From Microvirga lotononidis (GTDB lineage Bacteria > Pseudomonadota > Alphaproteobacteria > Rhizobiales > Beijerinckiaceae), in the NCBI RefSeq assembly GCF_034627025.1, contig NZ_CP141050.1:558001-622000 (forward strand): a DNA stretch of 64,000 nucleotides. Reading direction: 5' to 3'. Below the pieces are notes generated by a model. That model saw nothing but the letters and a program-made list of their open reading frames with translations. It searched no databases and was not told where the DNA came from. Positions 17,984 to 26,390 of the stretch are shown here, piece by piece (within the stretch, counting starts at the first letter, position 1; each line of letters opens with the position of its first letter). Both the position numbers and the translations under genes were made by a program.

Positions 17984-18787
17984 ATGGTCGATCGTCTGAA
18001 GGGCAAAACAGCCATCGTGTTCGGGGCCGGTTCCTCGGAACCTGGCTGGGGGAATGGCAAGGCCGCGGCCGTGGCCTATGCGCGCGAGGGCGCTCAGGTG
18101 GCCTGCATCGACCTCGTACAGGGTGCCGCGGAGGAAACTGCCGCGATCATCACGCACGAGGGCGGGGTCGCCCTGGCGCTTGCAGCCGACGTCACGAACA
18201 TGAACTCCATCGAGATTGCCGTGGACCGAACGATTGACGCGTTCGGACGGATCGACATTCTGCACAACAATGTGGGCGTTACCCATATGGGCGGCCCCGT
18301 CGAGCTCAGCGAGGAGCAGTTCAGGGCCGCGCTCGATCTGAACATCGGGCCGGTCTACCGGTCCGCCAAGGCCGTCATTCCGCACATGCTGCGGCAGGGT
18401 GGAGGCGCGATCATCAACATTTCGTCGCTCGCGGCCATTCGATGGACGGGCTATCCGTATTTCGCCTATTACGCCACCAAGGCGGCCGTGAACCAGGCAA
18501 CCGTGGCACTTGCCATGCAATATGCCCGCAGTGGCATCAGGGCCAACTGCATCATGCCCGGCCTGATCGACACGCCGCTGATCTACAGGCAGATCTCCGG
18601 GCAATATTCCTCCGTGGAGGACATGGTGGCGGCGCGCAACGCCGCCGTTCCGCTCGGCAGGATGGGAACGGCGTGGGACATCGCCCATGCGGCCGTTTTT
18701 CTGGCCTCCGACGAGGCCCGGTTCATCACAGGAATTTGCCTGCCAGTGGATGGCGGGCAGAGCTGCGCCGTGTCGGAATTCCACTGA
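17984..18787 (+). CDS. short-chain dehydrogenase/reductase with extended glycine loop
   Basis: 267 aa. The cofactor loop is GAGSSEPGWGNG, longer than the usual TGxxxGIG and typical of a distinct SDR group; Asp43 (CIDL) again suggests NAD. It has HNNVG in place of NNAG, a Ser in NISSLAA, and Tyr/Lys in YYATKAAV. It starts 11 bases after the preceding SDR, so the two form one operon. Two different SDRs suggest two redox steps or two stereoisomers. Confidence 0.86.
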   Translation: MVDRLKGKTAIVFGAGSSEPGWGNGKAAAVAYAREGAQVACIDLVQGAAEETAAIITHEGGVALALAADVTNMNSIEIAVDRTIDAFGRIDILHNNVGVTHMGGPVELSEEQFRAALDLNIGPVYRSAKAVIPHMLRQGGGAIINISSLAAIRWTGYPYFAYYATKAAVNQATVALAMQYARSGIRANCIMPGLIDTPLIYRQISGQYSSVEDMVAARNAAVPLGRMGTAWDIAHAAVFLASDEARFITGICLPVDGGQSCAVSEFH

Positions 18788-18820
18788 AGCATCGAAAACA
18801 GGCGGCAAGAGGAGGCAGGG

Positions 18821-19702
18821 ATGGCGTTTGCAACCACGAGCGATCGTGTGCGGCTCTTCTATGAGGTGACCGGACAGGGTTCTCCCATCGTGTTCGCGCA
18901 CGAATTCGGCGGGAACCACTGGAGCTGGGAGCCTCAGGTCGGCTATTTCTCCCGCCGGCATCAATGTGTCACCTATTCGGCTCGCGGCTACCCGCCGTCG
19001 GATGTTCCCGAGAGCGTGGAACAGTACTCACAGGCGCGCGCCGCTGACGACATCATCGATGTGATGAGTGCGGCAGGCATCGAGAAGGCTCATATCGTGG
19101 GGCTCTCCATGGGAGCCTTCGCGTGCGTGCATGCTGCGCTGCGCCATCCGGAACGCGTGTTGTCCGCCGTCATCGCTGGAGCAGGGTACGGATCCGAGAA
19201 GGAGCACCAGGAATCCTTCCGCAAGAATTCGGAGCAGGTCGCGAGAGGATTTGAGGAACGGGGGGCGGAAGGGTTCGCTCGTCTTTACGCAGAGAGCGCA
19301 TCCCGCGTTCAATTCCAGGAGAAGGACCCGCGCGGCTGGGCATTGTTTGCTGAAAGGCTCGCGAAGCATCCCGTGCGCGGGGCGGCCAACACCATGCGCG
19401 GGGTCCAGATGCGCCGGCCCTCTCTTTATGATCTTGAGGATGCGCTATCCGCTATGCAGGTGCCTATGCTAGTAGTCGTGGGTGATGAGGACGACCATTC
19501 TATTCAGCCGGGCATTTTCCTGAAGCGGACCGTGCCTCGCTCCGGCCTCGTCATGTTCCCCAAAACCGGGCACACCCTGAACCTGGAGGAACCTGCCCTG
19601 TTCAACCGCATGGTGGCCGAGTTCATTGCCCAGGTCGAGGCTGGGCGCTGGGGGCCGCGCGACCCCCGGGCTGATCCCCGCCAGATCATGCGCGCGGATT
19701 GA
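18821..19702 (+). CDS. alpha/beta-fold hydrolase
   Basis: 293 aa. Nucleophile elbow GLSMGA with Ser96, oxyanion region HEFGGNHWSW, an acidic residue in VVGDEDDH and the catalytic His in KTGHTLNLEEP complete the triad. No signal peptide, so cytoplasmic. AGAGGAGGCAGGG precedes the ATG. In this operon it could cleave an ester, a lactone or a C-C bond of a beta-diketone; the sequence does not distinguish these. Confidence 0.85.
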   Translation: MAFATTSDRVRLFYEVTGQGSPIVFAHEFGGNHWSWEPQVGYFSRRHQCVTYSARGYPPSDVPESVEQYSQARAADDIIDVMSAAGIEKAHIVGLSMGAFACVHAALRHPERVLSAVIAGAGYGSEKEHQESFRKNSEQVARGFEERGAEGFARLYAESASRVQFQEKDPRGWALFAERLAKHPVRGAANTMRGVQMRRPSLYDLEDALSAMQVPMLVVVGDEDDHSIQPGIFLKRTVPRSGLVMFPKTGHTLNLEEPALFNRMVAEFIAQVEAGRWGPRDPRADPRQIMRAD

Positions 19703-19781
19703 GGGGTGGTGTCCCTAGCCCAAGGCACGGGAGGGCACACATGACCGGAACGGAGGCCAAGACAGGGCAGGAGACAACACG

Positions 19782-20636
19782 ATGAGACATATTCTCCATC
19801 CGGGTGCGGTTGCCCCGGAGCGTATGACGGCCGTTGCCGCCGCGCCGGTTCCGCTGCGTTTCACGCTCGAGCCGGGCGAGGCTGTCGATGCGGCGATCGC
19901 CAAAGGATTCGCGGCTTCCGGCTGTATCGGCGGCATCGTGGCGTTCCAGGGCGGTCGCTTCGAAACCTTCCGATTCGTCATGCCGGCAGCATCCCCGGAT
20001 GCGCTTCACGCGGCTTGGTACAGCGACACCTTCGCGCCCGCGGGCCCGGTCGAGATCAGGCGCGGCTGCGCCATCGTCGGAGAGCGTGACGGAAAGCCTT
20101 TCATCCACTGTCACGGTGTCTGGGCAAGCTCCGAGGGCGTCCAGATGGGCCACATGCTGGCCCCGGACACGGTGGTGGCGGAGCCGATCGAGGTGACGGG
20201 GATTGGCGTGAGAACCGCGACATTCAGGGCTCTGCCTGATCCTGAGACGAATTTTACCCTTTTCGAACCCGTGCAGGTGGGCGAACCCGTGCAGGTCGAT
20301 GGTAGCCACCGAGTGCTGCTGACCAAGGTCCGCCCGAACGAGGATATCAGCCTTGCTCTCGAGCAGATCTGTTCACGACACGGGATCACAAAGGCCAGAG
20401 TCCATGGGATCGGCAGCCTGAACGGAGTGCGCTTCGCCGACGGGAGCCGCGTGGAGTCCCATGCGACGGAGGTTTTGATCCGGGAGGGCGAGGTGGAGCT
20501 ATCCCACGACCGCCTCAGAGGCCCTCTCCATGTCGACGTGGTCGATCCGGATGGGCGGATCTTCTCAGGAGATCTCGTCCATGGTGATAATCCTGTTTGC
20601 GTGACCTTCGAGCTGATGATCGAGGGTGTCGCGTGA
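19782..20636 (+). CDS. tandem PCC/DUF296-domain protein
   Basis: 284 aa with two PCC (DUF296, plant and prokaryote conserved) domains. First domain, about residues 20-145, has the typical HCHG and GHMLAPDTVVAE signature; second, about 170-284, has VHGIGSLNGVRF, LHVDVVDPDGR and VCVTFELMI. PCC domains form trimers and have no agreed enzymatic role in bacteria; in plants they accompany AT-hook DNA-binding motifs, which I do not see here. It is the last gene of the TRAP/acyl-CoA island, 79 bases after the hydrolase, so a pathway role is likely. Confidence 0.8.
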   Translation: MRHILHPGAVAPERMTAVAAAPVPLRFTLEPGEAVDAAIAKGFAASGCIGGIVAFQGGRFETFRFVMPAASPDALHAAWYSDTFAPAGPVEIRRGCAIVGERDGKPFIHCHGVWASSEGVQMGHMLAPDTVVAEPIEVTGIGVRTATFRALPDPETNFTLFEPVQVGEPVQVDGSHRVLLTKVRPNEDISLALEQICSRHGITKARVHGIGSLNGVRFADGSRVESHATEVLIREGEVELSHDRLRGPLHVDVVDPDGRIFSGDLVHGDNPVCVTFELMIEGVA

Positions 20637-20652
20637 CCAAAGCGTGTCGCAG

Positions 20653-20761
20653 CCTCACCCTGAGGAACGAGCTTGCTCGCGTCTCGATGGCGAGGAGTCT
20701 CTAGTACGTACTGGATTCTCCTTCGAGATGCAGGCTTCGTTCCCTGCTCCTTAGGATGAGG
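20653..20761. repeat. dispersed intergenic hairpin repeat (rhizobial type)
   Basis: The block begins CCTCACCCTGAGGAACGAG and ends with CTCCTTAGGATGAGG, which can pair over a long imperfect hairpin with a central loop. Repeats of this wording are widespread between genes in Hyphomicrobiales. It directly follows the DUF296 gene and could act in transcript termination or stability. Confidence 0.6.
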
Positions 20762-20859
20762 TCTTCGAGGCACGGCCTCGTTGCGAGCAGGACTGTGGTC
20801 CGTGTCGCAGCTTCATCCTTGCTCGTGCCGGTTCCGGCCTTTAGAAAATTCTAGGCGGG

Positions 20860-20985
20860 TCAGGTAAACGTAGCGCATTCGGCTTGTCTATAAGGGACGT
20901 TAAGCACGGCCCACATGTGCACGCGGACCGTGCCTTCTGGTTTGGGATCATCGATGTTGTAGAGGTATCTGTAAGGTTCGTAAGG
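20860..20985 (-). pseudogene. C-terminal fragment of an unknown protein
   Basis: On the minus strand one frame reads as convincing protein (EPYRYLYNIDDPKPEG, then VRVHMWAVLNVPYRQAE) and ends in a normal stop at 20860-20862. Its N-terminal part is gone: the frame breaks where the 86-bp dispersed repeat begins (20995). I cannot name the family. Confidence 0.35.
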
Positions 20986-20994
20986 TCTGACCCT

Positions 20995-21080
20995 GGCACT
21001 CCTGAGAAGTAAGCGTTCGGTCCGCTTCCACACTCAAGTGCCGACATTTGTTGAGCGGCCGGAAGGTGAATGTTTGACCC
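20995..21080 (+). repeat. 86-bp dispersed repeat, copy 2
   Basis: Partner of 1749-1834: same ends (GGCACTCCTGAGA and TTGACCC), same orientation, and similar across the full length. It abuts the broken gene at 20860-20985, which suggests it came in by transposition or marks an IS end. Confidence 0.55.
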
Positions 21081-21211
21081 CAAGCCGACCTTCCGCTTAT
21101 CGTTGGCGCTCGGCTATGGTCGATCAGTCCTGAGTACGACATCCCAAGCTGGGCCTTGGAACCAATCCTCACAGGTGACAATTATTGCTATCTAGCCAGT
21201 CGCATAACTTA

Positions 21212-21406
21212 ATGCCCTCAAAATCTAGCCTGAACGTCTCCCTCACGCCCGAACTTGCCGCCTTCATCGCCGCCAAGCTCGCTACCGGCCGCTACCGCAG
21301 CGCCAGCGAGGTCGTCCGCGCCGCCCTGCGCCTGCTCGACAAGCAGGACCGTCGGCAGGAGCGCCTGGGCGACACGCCCGCACCGGACGGGAGCCATGCC
21401 GGATAA
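21212..21406 (+). CDS. ParD-family antitoxin (type II toxin-antitoxin)
   Basis: 64-aa ribbon-helix-helix protein of the ParD/CopG type: SSLNVSLTPELAAFIAAKLA forms the strand and first helix, and YRSASEVVRAALRLL is the classic second-helix motif. ATG at 21212 chosen over the upstream TTG at 21185. Normally a ParE toxin follows; here the next frame (21396) is not recognisably ParE and is cut by an IS remnant, so this may be an orphan. Confidence 0.75.
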   Translation: MPSKSSLNVSLTPELAAFIAAKLATGRYRSASEVVRAALRLLDKQDRRQERLGDTPAPDGSHAG

Positions 21407-21549
21407 TGCCACGGCGAAAGCACAGGCTGAGGCTGCCTGGCGGGAGAGCAAGCGGCGGTTGCAGGAGGTGATCGGCGTCACCGAACTATCACCCGACTTC
21501 CGGGCCCTGTTCGATGCCACTCCCAGGCCATTCCTGGTGCTCGCCTCAG
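21396..21549 (+). pseudogene. truncated gene after parD
   Basis: It starts with ATG inside the end of parD (11-base overlap) and encodes about 50 helical residues (AQAEAAWRESKRRLQEVIG, then SPDFRALFDATPRP). It then runs straight into the 3' end of an IS6-type transposase frame at about 21550. Its natural C-terminus is therefore missing. No family recognised; it does not resemble RelE/ParE. Confidence 0.4.
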
Positions 21550-21715
21550 ACCTCACCATTGTTCCGCCTCGCTCCCGCCGCTCTGCCCGCGCGACCCACC
21601 TTCACCGCGTCAACGCCATGGCAGCGTGGAAAGTCGCGGCGAACGTCGCCGCTTGAAACTGTCACGCGGCCGAATTTGCCTCGATGTGCCCGGTGCGGGT
21701 TAACGTAACAACACC
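21550..21715 (+). mobile_element. IS6-type element remnant (3' end)
   Basis: The reading VPPRSRRSARATHLHR followed by AAWKVAANVAA and a stop matches the last 33 codons of the transposase at 35577-36278 (VPPRTRRSALATHLHR..). It continues through the non-coding tail to a terminal repeat GTTAACGTAACAACACC at 21699-21715. Only about 165 bp of the right end remain. Confidence 0.7.
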
Positions 21716-21865
21716 ATCCAAGGCACTGACTCAATGTCAAAAGCATCCGTCAGTATTCCTGAATGAGTGCAACCGTTAAGTATTTGTTAACCTTACGCTT
21801 GGATGCGCCCTAAGCTGTCATCCAGATGCAACACCTTGAGTCAGTCATGAACTAAAGGAGTGTTC

Positions 21866-21916
21866 ATGATTGACCCTAACCCGTCCGAACGACATCTTCA
21901 CACAAGGTTCAGGTGA
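21866..21916 (+). CDS. possible 16-aa leader or remnant ORF
   Basis: ATG at 21866 follows a good ribosome site (AAAGGAGTGTTC). The frame gives only 16 residues, its TGA overlaps a GTG that opens a second short frame reading VIRRIANAYERVPSIL. The two together look like a decayed small gene ahead of the regulator at 22062, or a leader peptide. The evidence is thin. Confidence 0.2.
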   Translation: MIDPNPSERHLHTRFR

Positions 21917-22061
21917 TTCGTCGGATCGCCAATGCCTACGAACGAGTACCGTCTATTCTAAAAGAAATACGAACGGACCCGAAGCTGAGTAAGTGGCTTT
22001 AGGGAGCCGAGGATAGAGAACCAAACGTTCGAAGCAGTTTCTGGGTTGGGGCAATTATCAA

Positions 22062-22730
22062 ATGTTTATCGTCGTTGCTTCGCAGCAATCGGCTGCGGCT
22101 GCCTATGTGTCTGAGTTCCAGCATGAGGGAATTCCCTCAATTGGACTGTTCTCCGATGAGTTCAAGACATGGCTTGACGATTCATCCAAGACCAAGTTCC
22201 AAGACGCTCGCGGCTTCCTGATCGACGAAGGCGAAGTGCCGCTTACGTTCGCGAGGACAATTCGCGAGCACACCCCGGCGCCGATCATCGCCTTCAGCGA
22301 AACCCGCTCTCTGGAGAAAACGCTCGAGTTGCTGACGGCCGGTATTGACGATGTGGTCCGTCGGCCAATCCACGTCAAAGAGATCCTCGCACGATCCGAG
22401 GCGATCTGGCGGCGCCACCGTGAAAGCCAGCCGGACCAGTCCACCGACCCCTTGAAGGTTTTTTTCAATGGTCAGGATGCAGAGGTCAACGGACAGCCGT
22501 TGACGCTCCCGCGCCGTGAGCTCAACATCCTGGAGTATTTCGTCCGCAATCGGGGGCGCTCCGTGAGCAAAGCTCAGGTCTTCCGTGCGGTCTATCAGGA
22601 CTGCCAAGCGGACGTCTCCGAAACCGTCGTCGAAGGTCATATCAGCAAGCTGCGCAAGAAGCTGCGGATGCGCCTGGGCTACGACCCGATCATATCCAAG
22701 CGGTTTGAGGGCTACACCTATCTCGGCTGA
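22062..22730 (+). CDS. ftcR: FtcR/Rem-like flagellar transcriptional regulator (OmpR-type winged helix)
   Basis: 222 aa. An N-terminal response-regulator-like domain (about 1-115) is followed by an OmpR/PhoB winged helix (about 130-222). Features such as LELLTAGIDDVVRRPIHVKEILAR, LPRRELNILEYFV and VEGHISKLRKKLR resemble what I remember of Brucella FtcR and Sinorhizobium Rem, which control flagellar gene expression. The usual phosphoacceptor region is replaced by RGFLIDEGEVP, so activation may not depend on phosphorylation, as in FtcR. It stands 219 bases before cheA and shares its orientation. No flagellar structural gene is present in the window. Confidence 0.75.
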   Translation: MFIVVASQQSAAAAYVSEFQHEGIPSIGLFSDEFKTWLDDSSKTKFQDARGFLIDEGEVPLTFARTIREHTPAPIIAFSETRSLEKTLELLTAGIDDVVRRPIHVKEILARSEAIWRRHRESQPDQSTDPLKVFFNGQDAEVNGQPLTLPRRELNILEYFVRNRGRSVSKAQVFRAVYQDCQADVSETVVEGHISKLRKKLRMRLGYDPIISKRFEGYTYLG

Positions 22731-22949
22731 CGGATCACAGATCCTAAATCTACCAACAGCCACGTCTTTCCATCGTTCTCTTGAAGGTATTTTAACGAGC
22801 CAGCCCGTTAACTTCTCACAAGGAAGGATCTGGCACACAGGCAGGCGCCCTCCCAAAAGTGTAAGTAAATGGGCAGGCGTATCATCGGCATTTTGTTAGC
22901 CGACAGTGCTCCGCCCGTCATGCGTATCAGCGGGGGCTGAATATCCGTT

Positions 22950-25736
22950 ATGGATGACCTATTAGTAGAGTTTCTCACCGAGACTGCAGAACATCTCGAT
23001 ACTGTCGACGTGGAACTGGTCCGGTTCGAGCAGGATCCCAACAACCAAGCCATTCTCGGCAACATCTTCCGCCTGGTCCACACGATCAAGGGAACCTGCG
23101 GGTTCCTGGGATTGCCTCGTCTTGAAGCGCTGGCTCACGCCGCTGAAACCCTGATGGGTAAATTCCGCGATGGCATGCCCGTCACCAGTGCGGCCGTCTC
23201 TCTGATCCTGACGACGCTCGACCGGATTAAGGAAATCCTTGCCGACCTCGGCCAGAGCGGAACAGAACCCGAAGGCTCGGATCGCGACCTCATTGAAGCT
23301 CTGGAACATATGGCGTCGGCAGAGCCAGCACCTGCTCCAGCACCGAGTACGCCTGCTAAGCCGGCCACGGTTGGAACGCTCGCCTTTCAGGTTCTTGAGC
23401 GCGAACTGAAGCCCGGCGAAGTGTCTCTCGATGAATTGGAACGCGCCTTTCAGGAGGCTCCCGGCCCCGAGGCGGCAAAGGCCACCGGCACTCTCGCCTA
23501 TCAGGTACTGGAGCGGCCGCTGAAGCCAGGGGAGGTTTCTCTCGACGAATTGGAGCGGGCCTTCCGCGAAGCTCCTGGTCTGGAAATCAAAAAGCCCGAG
23601 CCCACCTCACTCGCTGCTCCCGAGGCGCCGCCACCCACAAAGACCCGTGCGGCCCCAGCGAAAGTGAGTTCGGACGAAGGGGAGGGTGGAGAGGCTTCCT
23701 CTGCCAAGGTGCAGACCATCCGGGTGAGCGTCGACACGCTGGAGCACCTGATGACGATGGTGTCTGAGCTCGTGCTGACCCGTAACCAGCTGCTCGAAAT
23801 CGCCCGCCGCAGCACAGTAGACCACGGCTACAAGGTTCCGCTGCAACGGCTGTCTCAGGTCACCGCCGAGTTGCAGGACGGTGTCATGAAGACCCGTATG
23901 CAGCCGATCGGCAATGCCTGGCAGAAGCTGCCCCGCGTCGTACGCGACCTGTCGAACGAACTATCCAAGAAGATCGACCTTGTGATGCTCGGCGCCGACA
24001 CCGAGCTCGACCGTCAGGTTCTCGACGTGATCAAGGATCCGCTCACCCACATGGTGCGCAACTCCGCCGATCATGGCATCGAGAGCCCGGCCGATCGGAA
24101 AGCCGCCGGTAAGCCCGAGAAGGGCACAATCCGCCTGAATGCCTTCCACGAGGGTGGCTCGATCACCATCGAGATCGCCGACGACGGCAAGGGGCTCAAC
24201 TTTGCCGCCATCCGCAGGAAGGCTGTCGAGCGCGGGATTGCCTCCGAGGCCGACGTTGAGAAGATGAGCGAGGCGCAGGTCGCCAAGTTCATCTTCCACC
24301 CCGGGTTCTCCACCGCTGCTGCCGTCACCTCCGTCTCCGGCCGCGGCGTCGGCATGGATGTGGTCAAGACCAACATCGAACTGATCGGCGGAACCGTCGA
24401 CATTCGCTCGGAGCAAGGCAAAGGCACCATCTTCACGATCAAGATCCCGCTGACGCTCGCCATCGTTTCGGCCCTGATCGTGGCCTCCACGGATCAGCGC
24501 TTTGCTGTGCCTCAAGGGGCGGTTCAGGAACTGGTGCGGGTTGGAGCCGGCTCCGACAACACGATTGAGCGCATCAACGGTACCCCTGTCCTGCGGCTGC
24601 GCGAGCGCCTGTTGCCGATTGTGCCCTTGGCCAAGGTCATGGGGCTCTCGGATCAGGAAGCTGCAAACGACGGCTTCGTCGTCGTGACCCAGGTCGGACG
24701 CCAGCGCTTCGGCATCATGGTGGACGGCGTGTTCCACACCGAGGAGATCGTGGTTAAGCCGATGTCCTCGAAACTGCGTCACATTCAGCTGTTCTCCGGC
24801 AACACAATCCTGGGTGACGGTGCAGTTGTGCTGATCATCGAGCCGAACGGACTTGCCCGTATGGTCGGCTCGGGCACGGAAGAGGGACAGCTTGGCACCG
24901 ACGAAGCCCAGGATCAGGGCGGCCGTCGGGAAGACAGCACGACCACCATGCTGGTCTTCCGGGGCGGCGGGCAGGCCCTGAAGGCGCTTCCGCTCTCACT
25001 GGTCACCCGTCTCGAGACCATCGATGCCGCTTCTATCGAGTCGAACGGCGGACGTCCCTTGCTGCAGTACCGTGGCAAGCTCATGCCGATCATCCCCTGT
25101 GATGAGACCATGACCATCAAACGCGAGGGCAGCCAATCGCTGATCGTGTTCTCCGATGGGGAACTGACCCTTGGGCTCGCAGTCGAGGAGATTGTCGATA
25201 TTGTCGAGGATCATCTCAATATCGAGCTTGTCGCAGACCGCTCTGATCTCATTGGGTCCGCTGTCATCCGGGGTCGCACAACCGAGATCGTCAACGTCGC
25301 TCACTACCTGCCGCTCGTTGCGGAGGCCTGGATGCGCTCCTCGCCGGCGACACGCACCAGCAAAACGGTTCTGCTGCTCGACGGGTCAGCCTTCTTCCGT
25401 GACACGCTCGCGCCGGTCCTGAAGGCCAGCCACTACAAGGTGGTGACGGCTGGTACCGTGAAGGAGGCCCTGCAGGTCCTCTCGTCGGGAACCCAGATCG
25501 ATGTACTGGTCAGCGAGATCGACAACAAGGGACTCGGGTTCGACTTCATCGCCAAGCTTCGTGCCCTGCCGGGTTATGCCCAGCTGCCGGTCGTCGGCCT
25601 GACGGTGAAGCACGATCGCGAGACGATCGAGCTGGCTCGCAAGCTCGACATCTCTGAACTGGTAGCCAAGATCGACCGCCGCGGGCTTCTTAACGCCCTC
25701 TCAGAAGCCACCAATGCACTGGCACAGGCCGCATAA
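22950..25736 (+). CDS. cheA: hybrid chemotaxis histidine kinase CheA with C-terminal receiver-like domain
   Basis: 928 aa. Order: Hpt domain (about 1-105) with His44 in LVHTIKGTC; a linker with two near-identical about 31-residue units (LERELKPGEVSLDELERAF and LERPLKPGEVSLDELERAF, about 143-209); dimerisation helix (VSTLEHLM-like region, about 250-310); HATPase with HMVRNSADHG, ADDGKG and GRGVGMDVV (about 310-500); two CheW-like domains (about 500-640 and 660-790); and a receiver-like domain (about 805-928). In the receiver the expected phospho-Asp is Glu856 (LVSEID) while the Lys is kept (VAKID), so it is probably a pseudo-receiver. No CheY-binding P2 domain is evident. CheW follows after 2 bases; cheY, cheB, cheR and MCP genes are absent. 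Confidence 0.9.
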   Translation: MDDLLVEFLTETAEHLDTVDVELVRFEQDPNNQAILGNIFRLVHTIKGTCGFLGLPRLEALAHAAETLMGKFRDGMPVTSAAVSLILTTLDRIKEILADLGQSGTEPEGSDRDLIEALEHMASAEPAPAPAPSTPAKPATVGTLAFQVLERELKPGEVSLDELERAFQEAPGPEAAKATGTLAYQVLERPLKPGEVSLDELERAFREAPGLEIKKPEPTSLAAPEAPPPTKTRAAPAKVSSDEGEGGEASSAKVQTIRVSVDTLEHLMTMVSELVLTRNQLLEIARRSTVDHGYKVPLQRLSQVTAELQDGVMKTRMQPIGNAWQKLPRVVRDLSNELSKKIDLVMLGADTELDRQVLDVIKDPLTHMVRNSADHGIESPADRKAAGKPEKGTIRLNAFHEGGSITIEIADDGKGLNFAAIRRKAVERGIASEADVEKMSEAQVAKFIFHPGFSTAAAVTSVSGRGVGMDVVKTNIELIGGTVDIRSEQGKGTIFTIKIPLTLAIVSALIVASTDQRFAVPQGAVQELVRVGAGSDNTIERINGTPVLRLRERLLPIVPLAKVMGLSDQEAANDGFVVVTQVGRQRFGIMVDGVFHTEEIVVKPMSSKLRHIQLFSGNTILGDGAVVLIIEPNGLARMVGSGTEEGQLGTDEAQDQGGRREDSTTTMLVFRGGGQALKALPLSLVTRLETIDAASIESNGGRPLLQYRGKLMPIIPCDETMTIKREGSQSLIVFSDGELTLGLAVEEIVDIVEDHLNIELVADRSDLIGSAVIRGRTTEIVNVAHYLPLVAEAWMRSSPATRTSKTVLLLDGSAFFRDTLAPVLKASHYKVVTAGTVKEALQVLSSGTQIDVLVSEIDNKGLGFDFIAKLRALPGYAQLPVVGLTVKHDRETIELARKLDISELVAKIDRRGLLNALSEATNALAQAA

Positions 25737-25738
25737 CC

Positions 25739-26227
25739 ATGACCGCTTCCGCCATCTCCTCCCTTCATGACGTCACGTCCTCTGCAGGCAGCGTCGAGTA
25801 TGTCACCGTCCTTGTTGCCGGTCAGTTGCTTGGGCTGCCGATCAGCCGCGTCCATGATGTCTACCTGGTCAATGACATCACAGCCGTGCCGCTGGCTCCG
25901 CCCGAGATCGCCGGCCTCCTGAACCTCCGCGGCCGTGTGGTAACCGCAATCTCCCTGCGCCGGCGACTTGGGCTCAACGAGGCCGCTGGCGTTGACCGTC
26001 GGATGACTATAGGCATCGAGCATCAGGGTGAAGCATTTGGACTTCTCGTTGATGACGTCGGGGAGGTGCTGCGCTTCGACCCGGTCGACCTCCAACCCAA
26101 TCCTGTGCATCTCGACCGCCGCTGGGCCAGTTTGTCCAAGGGCGTGTACCAGGTCGACCGCCGTCTTCTTATCATCCTGGATGTTGATGCGGTGCTGGAG
26201 TTCCTTGCCGAGCAGAGAGCAGCTTAG
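25739..26227 (+). CDS. cheW: chemotaxis coupling protein CheW
   Basis: 162-aa single CheW domain (two SH3-like barrels) that links CheA to chemoreceptors. Typical stretches: VTVLVAGQLLGLPISRVHDVY, AGLLNLRGRVVTAISLRRRL and GLLVDDVGEVLRFDPVDLQPNP. It starts 2 bases after the cheA stop, so it is co-transcribed. A strong terminator follows at 26301. Confidence 0.9.
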   Translation: MTASAISSLHDVTSSAGSVEYVTVLVAGQLLGLPISRVHDVYLVNDITAVPLAPPEIAGLLNLRGRVVTAISLRRRLGLNEAAGVDRRMTIGIEHQGEAFGLLVDDVGEVLRFDPVDLQPNPVHLDRRWASLSKGVYQVDRRLLIILDVDAVLEFLAEQRAA

Positions 26228-26300
26228 TGCAGGGAATCCAATCCAGATCCTGAACTGTTCCTCCAGGAACGAGACAATCTAAATCCCCAAGAAACTTCTG

Positions 26301-26333
26301 AAGCGCCGCCCCGATACCTCGGGCGGCGCTTTT
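26301..26333 (+). terminator. Rho-independent terminator after cheW
   Basis: Stem AAGCGCCGCCC (26301-26311) pairs with GGGCGGCGCTT (26321-26331), a 9-base loop, followed by a short T-run. It closes the cheA-cheW transcript. Confidence 0.85.
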
Positions 26334-26351
26334 GCTTGTCATGAGGTCACA

Positions 26352-26390
26352 ATGCCAAACGTGAATATTCGCAGCCTCGCCGATTTCAAG
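26352..26390 (+). pseudogene. 5' end of a gene cut by IS6
   Basis: ATG at 26352 starts a frame reading MPNVNIRSLADFK up to the exact left end of the IS6 element at 26391. It may be the first 13 codons of a gene lost at the insertion. No ribosome site stands out, so this is uncertain. Confidence 0.3.
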
